Positions 56,348 to 64,000 of a stretch of DNA of 64,000 bases are shown piece by piece. A program made the translations under genes and the position numbers. How positions within the stretch are numbered: the first letter of the stretch is position 1; each line of letters begins with the position of its first letter. This stretch comes from Chelonoidis abingdonii. Taxonomy: Eukaryota > Chordata > Testudines > Testudinidae. The DNA is taken from positions 175,006,580 to 175,070,579 of the forward strand of contig NC_133769.1 of assembly GCF_003597395.2 (NCBI RefSeq), read 5' to 3'. The notes beneath the pieces are model-generated. The model did no database searches, had not been told where the DNA came from, and was given only the letters and a program-made list of their open reading frames with translations.

Positions 56348-57175
56348 ATATTTCCATATATATGCACACAATTTGTGTTTGTTCTTGTGGGGGTGATATT
56401 GGAAATCTAGGCCTAGAAATGGAGTTTGCATCTTGCCCAGAAACCACTGAGGTTCATGGTTTGTTTATTTCTTCCAAGACTGAGTTCCTGATTTATGGAC
56501 CATTCACTGTGAAAGCCCTGCCTCCTGCACACACAACTTTCCTAAGCAAATGCTGATCACTCATTTAAAAGAAACAGAATGTTTAATTTTGGCCTGTTGA
56601 CACTGGCATTCAGATATCTGCATTTTATGTAAATATAAGCAGAAAAGAAATGTATTTGTTTTGTTTTGTACATATTTGTCCAATCTATCTTTCTCAGTGG
56701 TAATAGTTACTGAAAAATTCCCCTCTATTAATTAAACATTCAGAACAATGCAGTTTGTTGCTGGCAGCCACTTGTATGGAATAATCATATATGCATCAGA
56801 AGCTTCTATCTCTGTGTTTAATTGCTTTTTATTTTCCTTACTCCAGAGCCCTTTTTAAAAATCTCTCCTGACCTTTCATGATGCTTTGCATTTCATGCAA
56901 TTTCAGTTAAGAAATGCTTAATTACTAAAATAATCACTTTTGCTTTTTAATCTGTTTATACTTTTCTAGTTGACTCTTCTTCTGCTGTAATTCCCGCTGA
57001 CTGCAGTGATGCCTGTTTTAAGATAGAACTGATCTCTCACAGATTCACGGGGTGACTTCTCCATAATTATGGGTCACTCCTGAGTCTAGCAGATACGTTC
57101 AATCAAGCACCTGCCAAGATAAAATCATGTTCTGATGGATTGTCATCAGCTTTTTTCCCCCCCTCTTCTCTCTAG
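56348..57175. other. AT-rich spacer, possible conserved non-coding element
   Basis: No gene. About 56580-57000 has single-copy texture with several homeodomain- and POU-like strings (TCTATTAATTAAACATTC, GTTTAATTGC, ATGCAATTTC, GCTTAATTACTAAAATAATC). This is suggestive of a conserved element, not evidence for one. Confidence 0.4.
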
Positions 57176-57265
57176 AGGCCCAGATTCAGCAAGGTATAAA
57201 AGCACATACCTATGGTTAAGCATGCAGGTAATCTCAGTGCAGTCAGTGGAATTGCAGACATGCTT
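57176..57265. repeat. Fragment of a palindromic amniote repeat
   Basis: GAGGCCCAGATTCAGCAAGG, GCACATACCTATGG, TTAAGCATGCAGG resemble a common repeat made of two inverted halves (ccagattcagcaaagcacttaagca...). Only the left half is clear. Confidence 0.45.
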
Positions 57266-57734
57266 AGTCAGGGGCCAAAACATTTCTCACTGAAACAGGA
57301 TTCGTATAAGGGGGCCAGAACTGAAACAAACAAGGATCTATGTTTTCCTGAGGTCCTTGTTCAGTGCCCAATCCTGCAACCATATTTACAAGGAATAGTA
57401 TTGACTCCTAAGGGGCGTGATCCCTGCCCGCTGAAGTGAACAGGAGTCTTTTCATTGACTTCTGTTGGTTTTGGACTAGGCTTTGAACAGACCCATGGAG
57501 ACAGACTATCTACTCCTCTACACTGGTATAAATCTGAAATAGCACTGACAAACAGAATTATTCTGGATTTGCACTGGTGTCAAATTTTAGGACTAAGCTG
57601 TGCAACCCTTACACACACATATTATCACTTACACACAGGGACAGTCTCCAGTTCTCTAAGGCAACTCTGTGCTGCACATTCCCCTGGCACGGTAATGAGG
57701 GAGGGGGCATGGTGGAGCCAAGCTCCACTGTGCC

Positions 57735-58007
57735 CAGGGCCAGCTCCAGGCCCCAGCGCGCCAAGCACGTGCTTGGAGCAGCATGCCATGGGAGGCGCTC
57801 TGCTGGTTGCCGGGAGGGCGGCAAGCGGCTCCGGTGGACCTCCCGCAGGCGTCCCTGTGGAGGGTCCGCTGGTCCCGCAGCTCCGGTGGAGCATCCACAG
57901 GCACGCCTGCAGGAGTTCCACCAGAGCAGCGGGACCAGCGAGCGGCAGAGCACCTTCTGTGGCGTGCCGCCATGCTTGGGGCGGTGAAATGGCTAGAGCC
58001 GGCCCTG
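57735..58007. mobile_element. CpG-rich hAT MITE, perfect 8-bp target duplication
   Basis: Inverted ends CAGGGCCAGCTCCAGGC (57735) and GGCTAGAGCCGGCCCTG (ends 58007). ACTGTGCC is present on both sides (57727-57734, 58008-58015). Interior: GCGCGCCAAGCACGTGC, GGCTCCGGTGGACCTCCCG, GGGTCCGCTGGTCCCGCAG, CTTGGGGCGGTGAAATGG. The 187-codon + frame at 57455-58018 and the antisense frames of 114-133 codons exist because this insert is GC-rich; they are not genes. Confidence 0.95.
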
Positions 58008-58015
58008 ACTGTGCC

Positions 58016-60407
58016 TGATTTTCCACTCACATAAAATCTGCCAGTCCTACTGGCTTTAACTTGTTAGGGCCCAGTAGTTTTCAAAATTACAGGGGCTTCA
58101 GCATTATACATGAGCATGTGCTGTGCATCTTTTTGCAGAAGCAACAAAAGACAGAAAATCCTCAGAACTGGTTTGTAACCCTACAAATCAGCCAAAGTAA
58201 GGGGCAGCACATAGTTGCACTGTCCTAGGAACACAGAAGGCACCAAACTGTAACTCAGGAATGATTTGGTCTCTGCTTTCTCCTTGCTCCATGGGGAAGT
58301 AAGCGATGCAGGTCCTTTTGCTAGCACAATTTACCTCCCTCTGCACTGCTGATGACCTCCAGAAAAAAGGCAGCAAAAGCCTGATGGCAACTTTTCTCAC
58401 CCATGTTCAGTGTCCAGTGATGCATTAACATGCCCCTATTCCCCTGCATGGGCACGCAGCAGGGCTCAGTCAGACCCCTCAGGCTTTAAGATAAATGTAT
58501 TTCACAATTGCTCCTTTTTAGATTTGGTAAGAATCATTTATGCCTTTGGTGCTGCTGCTATTTTCTGTTTGCTGTAGCTAATTTGCTCTCTTCACTTAGA
58601 TTTTATTGGGAACCCAAAGCGCATGCATTCAGCCAGCCCCAACACCCTTGATTTCTGAAAGAAAAAGACTAAAACCATGTCTAAAGTGAAACTCTGAATC
58701 TGTCCAATCAGCAAAACCTGAAACACTTCCCAAACAGCACATATTTGCTGAATCAGTAGGTTTTCTGTATCTGCAGGTGTAGAGATCTCTGCTATTCCTT
58801 GTTTGTTTGTTTTTTAAACAAAACAACACAAAACAAAAAAACAACAGCCACCATATTTTACAATGTAAACTTTAAGGAATCCTGTTGTCCTTCATTAAGG
58901 TCCATGTGTTGGACCATATCAGGGAATTTCTGTATTAGAACCATACAGTGTATGTGTATAACAAGTCTGAGGCCAAGAGAGACAAGCGGTAAGATTGAAT
59001 TCCGTACAGTTTAAACTCCAAGATATTGGTAACAGAACAGGCCTCTTGATTTTTCATTTTTGTGTCTTTCCCTCTCTGTGAGAAACATCCAAAGCCAAGC
59101 TGCTAATTGTGTTAGCACATCCTAAGACAGAAAGTCTGTTCCCGAAGAATGATAAGGCTTTGCAAAAACAACTGCAATTGTTCTTCAAAATAGAACACTG
59201 CTTCCCACTCTTCCCTGCTTTTAAATTGTTTGCTATGTATGTTAAAGTTTAAGTAGATTTTCAACATCCTGAGAGTTGTTAGAAGTTAAGAGATAGTGAA
59301 GTAATAAGTGATAAATGTGTGTTAAAATAGAAGAAGTATGTGGATGGATGCATGATTTAGATAAAGGATGAATGGTCAGGGAAGTGCCAGCCTAAGAGTT
59401 ATAATTGTGATCTCCCATGACAGAAGAATGCGTAGCACAGAGATCACTGGATGACCCCCAGAAGGCAAGCCAGAATCCACCTGAGTGCCCTCACCCATGG
59501 AGGGCTGAAGACTCTGAAGAACAAGGTAAGACTCAGCCATCAGGGATGTACCACCTGCTGCTTGATAATAACTTCAAACAAACATCAGCATGATGAAGTG
59601 ATTCCCATAGATTCCTGCTCAGATTTTTAACGTGCTCTTACGGGCATCTTGGGAATACTTTTCAACAGGTGAAATTGATGGCAATGCTTACCAAGGTTAT
59701 TTTCTCATGTTAAAAGGTTTGAAAGTATAGTTTATTACAAAGTAAAAGAAACTGTTGGCCTTGGCCAATGCAAAACTATGCTCCCTTGTGAAGCTATTAA
59801 CTTCCTATAATTTAGCTCATAGAAATACATTTTCATAAGATGTGTAGTGCTATGCTGCATTTTGTGCATTTTTGTTTACCCTCAGAGGATGGTGTTTTCC
59901 TGCCTTTGAGATCACATACTCACGCAATATGAAGATGATTATGAACTAAAAATGCCTCAGGCTGATGGCCAAAATGTTATTACTTTCCTCCTATGGAGAA
60001 TCATGCTAACCTCAGTTGCTCTTGTTTCCCATGAAAGGAAAGCAAAGGCCCACATGCTTCATGGTGAGACCTTAATTAGAAATGCAGAGTTTAAAAATTA
60101 TCTAATTACACATTAGCATTTACAGCAAACTGCACAAAGTGCTGGTGTAAAAAGCACCTCAAAATTTATGTGCTTGGAGACACGGAAGTGGCTGTTGCTT
60201 TCTGCACGGTGAGCTGGAAAGTGCCTGGTAAGCAGGCCTGCAAGAGGTTCTGGGGAGCACAGGAACTACTCCTTCCTAGTTCCTCTGCACTCCATGCCCC
60301 ATTTTCCTTCTGCACCAGCTTGCATAAGGGAACTAAACCCAGGAGAGTGTAAACTACATCCAATAAATACATGTTGCAGCATCCATGTCCTCACTGTTTC
60401 AGGCACA
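58016..60407. other. AT-rich spacer, no gene seen
   Basis: No recognised repeat or coding region. About 60070-60130 (CCTTAATTAGAAATGC, ATCTAATTACACATTAGC) has clustered ATTA cores of possible regulatory type. Confidence 0.45.
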
Positions 60408-60632
60408 GGTCGTGTCTATGCTACAGTTTTGCTAGCACAGCTACGTCACTCAGAGGAAAAAACAAAGAAACCACACATCCTAGACAACCCAGCTATGCTG
60501 GCAAAACCCCAAGGAGAATGCTTCTGTTAGCACCATTTGGGGAGATGATGCTGTTATGCTGACAGAAAAAATCCTTCCATCTGCATAAGCTGCATCTACA
60601 CTAGGGGGCTCTGCATCATGTAGACAAGGCCC
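60408..60632. mobile_element. MITE (GTCGTGTCTATGCTAC type)
   Basis: Left GGTCGTGTCTATGCTACAG, TTTTGCTAGCACAGCTACG; internal CAGCTATGCTGGCAAAAC, TTATGCTGACAGAAAAA, AAGCTGCATCTACACTAGGG; right CATCATGTAGACAAGGCCC. Repeated GCTGGCA/TGCTAGC phrases match a turtle MITE in which internal terminal-like repeats recur. Confidence 0.65.
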
Positions 60633-63540
60633 AGCTATGTCCTCTAGGACTCCCTCAGGGTGGCACAGCTCCTCCTCACACTGTCCTGAAAGGTACCTAC
60701 TCTGAAGGTACAATACCACTGATTGGAATGAGGAGAATTCACTCTCCATGACCATTCACAGTCCTCAGTCTCTTGCTAAAACTTACTTGAGCAAGCTGTG
60801 GTAGTATTTAGTTACTCAGCTGTGGTAATATTTTTGATGCGGATGATTTTGCCTTGGAGACTGGCCAGAGCCCAATGAATTCATTTCACGTAGGCCAATG
60901 AACAGCCATCATTTTCTGTCAACTTTCAATCACTACCTCCCTAGAGCCTATTGAATTTGTGCATGCCTCTGCCTTTCCTGATTCTTTCTTGGACCAAAGA
61001 TAGAAGTGCTGAAAAAAGATTATGAGAACATCTGTTTTAATAAAATTTTCATCCCATTTTTGCAGATTCCATTTGTTCTCTGGAGAAGTACCAGGAGAAA
61101 TGCCTATCTTTTGAGGTTCAGACTATCTACTCCACTGTGATGCATCTGGTATTAAATAGCAGTTACTTCACAGCAAAACAATGCCCCAGAAAAACATTTC
61201 TATCCTCAGCATATACTACTTTAAGAAGTTATAGAGCCCAACTAGCAGGCACTATAGATATGTCATTTCAAACCAAATGTGCACTGAATTGCATAGGTAA
61301 TGTAAGCAAATCATATGTGCTTAAATGGATAATATGTTAATTTCTCTAAATAACTGCCCAATTTATGTATGCAATTGCTACAGTTATGCACAGAAATTAT
61401 ATACAAAGTTGTATGCACAATTTGCAGGCCCATAAGCTCCTCATTGTGTTTAAATAAACTTGCCTTTTTGCCTGTGATGCTCTCAAATGGGGAGAGCACT
61501 TCTGTTAGAAAAGCAAAGTGAACTTTGCACCTGCTGGAATTTCCCAAGCTCCTGAAAATCTAGCACGCCTAGTTTGTTAGCCAAGCAGTCCTGCTTGCTT
61601 AAACATTTAGAATGATTTATTTTCTGTGTCAGTTACAGTATCATCATTACTGGGGGATCCAATTGTGCTGAATGTTACGTTAATAAATCATCAAACCCGA
61701 AAATCGATACCCCAATGAACTGAATCAGATGAAAGTTCTTCTATTGTACAGTTCCACACAGAAAGTCAAAACCTCTGCTGTCTGAGTTCATAAAATTTCT
61801 GTTGGATGGTTAGGTCACAGCCATTCTAAGCATCTCCACAGAATCAATGTCAGACAAACCATGTCAGCTGATGGATTTTTTTACATCAAACTGTCAACTT
61901 GTCTGTGGTATTACAATATGATATTAGCTTCCTCCATAGTGACTTGAATTGCTATTTTACTGTAAGGCCAAAAGATCCCAAAGGACCTGTTTACCACCCT
62001 CACTCCCAGTACTTTCCTAACCTTTTATTCTGATATATGTCAAAAATGTAATTGTATCATTGGCCAAATACTGAATATACCATAATTTATATACCTGTAG
62101 AAACATACTAGTGATTTGTGCTAGGGCAATTATATACTCCCACTTGATTTACTGGTATAACATTTTTGCTTTTTCTACATGTATCTGTTTAATTCTGCTG
62201 TCCCAAAGTCTTGTGTCATAAACTGATGAAACTTCACTGTACAAGTTGGCATTAGTCTTTGCAATGATGGGGAATTTTATACGATGTGAATGCGCACACA
62301 CACTTTCAGGCACACACATCAATAAGGAGAGAGGAAATCTCTGTGCAAACTTAATGATGGCTAGTCTCTCATCCACAGGGCAATGCCAGGTCTAGCACTA
62401 AGGTTAAATGCAAACATATTATCTAAGCAAGAATGAAAGCAGATTACTTCCCTAAAACCATAATGGAGCATTTTCTTTCCTCCCATCGTTATAAGCAATT
62501 TAGTTGCAGAGCTGTACAGAACATTTTCATGTGTTATTCAAAGAATGCTTGATAATTAGCATGCTCTAAGATAAGTTAGCTGTTACATGAGTGTGACACA
62601 ACAAATAATATGAAAACATAATAAAAAATAATCTTTGCTCTGCATTTGTCTGTCTGCAGATGAAGAAATTGAACTATATGAGAGTAGTGAGAGACAGGGA
62701 TCCTTTCTCCTCTACAGTAGGTTGCTTTGGACTAGCAGTGACGGAAATTCGATACATCTGTTGACGGCTGATGTGAAATGAGTTTGGTGGTGGTCAGGCA
62801 CGTCTTCACATAAATCTTTCATGAGCATTCATGTCACAGATCCTACTACCGTGATCAGCATACTTGATGGCAGTCTCAGCAGAGATGCCATGGATTTGAT
62901 AAGGAGAATAAATCCTACAGCTGATCCAGTGCATCCTGATCAGGGGACAGTAGGGGGATGTCTGCTCTACCGCTGTGAAGCCAACGCTTTCATGAGCACT
63001 AGGGCCCATATGTGTAAATACATTTGCGGAGCTAACTCCCATTGATCTTGACCCTACGTTCTTTCGAAAAGTAGTCCCATCTCCCACCTACAGTCCACCA
63101 CTCCTTTCCCTCCCCTAATTATTCCTTCCCAGTAGGCCCTAAATATCCCCACACTTCTATCTTTAAGTGATTTATACCTATAAACTATAGCTCCTAGGCA
63201 GAGCAGTGGATCCATACTGGAATAAACTAAAATTACAAGTAGGACAATTAATTTTGCCTTTTCGTGTGACTCTGAACTTCCTGATTTCAGCTGGGAGTCA
63301 TATAGAAAGTACCAACAAGCTTTTCTTGTGGCATCTCCAACTCAAGTAATATCAGAAAGTACTGGCCATGTTTTTTTAAAAGCTTTGATTGGGATCTTGG
63401 TGTCATTTTGGGATATATAAGAACCATGTTTTCATCTCCTAATGACCTCTACTGAAGTGTCTGCAAAACACTTGGCAATAGCTAGATTGTTGATATACTG
63501 CCTATTTATGATGCTAATGATGGTTGTCACACTCTTACCT
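60633..63540. other. AT-rich spacer, no gene seen
   Basis: No coding or RNA gene supported. Frames at 62806-63087 (-, 93 codons) and 62821-63045 (+) overlap each other and have no domain. About 62555-62580 (TTGATAATTAGCATGC) is another isolated ATTA-rich string. Confidence 0.45.
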
Positions 63541-63665
63541 TGTGCCTTTATATCTCTTGTCATAGTCTTGAGATTGTAAATGCTTGGCCTTTTCTCTGTG
63601 TGAGTGTACAGCATCTATATGTGAAGCACTTAGACACTATGTCGATGGATGCTATTATAAGAATA
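63541..63665 (+). mobile_element. Possible LINE2/MIR-type 3' tail
   Basis: AGATTGTAAATGCTTGGCC, TCTGTGTGAGTGTACAGC, AAGCACTTAGACACTATG, GATGGATGCTATTATAAG resemble the GTAAGC...CTGTGAAGCGC...GGTGCTATATAA tail shared by LINE2-clade elements. Short and diverged. Confidence 0.4.
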
Positions 63666-63682
63666 AGAACCTCGGTAAATAG

Positions 63683-64000
63683 TGTGGCAAATTGCCGGTA
63701 CTGTTCTGCTGGGTCTCGCGCTTTCTCTTCTCTGGGGTAGGTTCAGGGCGATATTGCTTGCCTCTGAACCAGTTCTTAATCACTCCCCTAGTGTCCTTGG
63801 AGGAGGGGAGTGTAGAGGGAGGGACCTGGGCCCGCCCTCTACTCCAGGTCCCAACCCAGGGGCCCTGGGGTTGTGGTGAACCACTTGACTAGCGGTTTCT
63901 TCCCCTGGGTTACTTCCCTCTCATACCCGTCAGCTTGTGAAGGGCTTCTCGCCTCTCTTCTATACAAGCCTGGTGCCCCTTACCTAGGGTTTCTGTTGGG
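63683..64000 (+). mobile_element. 5' part of an LTR, cut by the window edge
   Basis: Begins TGTGGCAAATTGCCGGTAC, then TGGGGTAGGTTCAGGGCG, GAGGGACCTGGGCCCGCCC, TACTCCAGGTCCCAACCC, AGGGGCCCTGGGGTTG, and continues to the last base. The TG start and the string match from memory an abundant turtle LTR. Its class and other end are outside the window. Three overlapping short frames here are not genes. Confidence 0.6.

Noticed and set aside
57455..58018. 187-codon + open frame as a gene
   Set aside because: Its second half is a hAT MITE with perfect target duplication, antisense frames of similar length overlap it, and no domain is seen.

Overview
The window looks like nuclear DNA from a reptile, most likely a cryptodiran turtle. 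I see no intact protein-coding gene, tRNA, rRNA or other RNA gene. The evidence for turtle is the repeat content: several CR1-clade LINE copies in both orientations, a tRNA-derived SINE of the tortoise/Cry type at about 14.15-14.31 kb, MIR/CORE-SINE relics, solo LTRs, and many short inverted-terminal DNA elements whose ends read like GG(G/C)(T/C)(A/T)TGTCTACAC. Species is not determinable, and all family names come from memory of repeat consensus sequences, not from a search. Almost all predicted open frames are short (<130 codons) and fall in repeats or AT-rich spacer.

Layout. 0-9.4 kb: three long CR1 relics (two +, one -), a CR1 fragment, several unclassified repeats, and at 4.56-5.72 kb a badly decayed copy of a gene family I associate with multicopy uncharacterised invertebrate proteins. 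9.4-21.5 kb: mostly single-copy-looking AT-rich spacer with MIR, SINE, CR1 and MITE insertions, one MITE nested in another. 21.57-25.45 kb: a hAT-like MITE abutting a 3.4-kb tandem array of about 95 copies of a 36-bp, telomere-like unit (C-rich on +), followed 200 bp later by a solo LTR with a perfect 5-bp target duplication. 28.2-31.9 kb: the remains of a PIF/Harbinger transposon with both of its genes (transposase on +, Myb/SANT-like protein on -, convergent). 34.0-34.9 kb: a fold-back hAT derivative. 36.6, 56.0 and 57.7 kb: three related CpG-rich hAT MITEs, two with perfect 8-bp target duplications. 38.9-39.9 kb: a second Harbinger-derived copy. 41-42 kb: a second LTR. 43-47.5 kb: more CR1, one copy split by a 177-bp hAT MITE with a perfect 8-bp duplication. 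48-64 kb: spacer with MITEs, a purine-rich tract, and the start of a third LTR running off the right edge.

There are no working genes here to form a pathway. The most unusual object is the 36-bp telomere-like satellite: its period is six hexamers, it is open in four of six frames by arithmetic alone, it carries four C3/G3 tracts per unit, and its two monomer classes differ by a block that makes one class a perfect hairpin. The second is the decayed gene at 4.56-5.72 kb.
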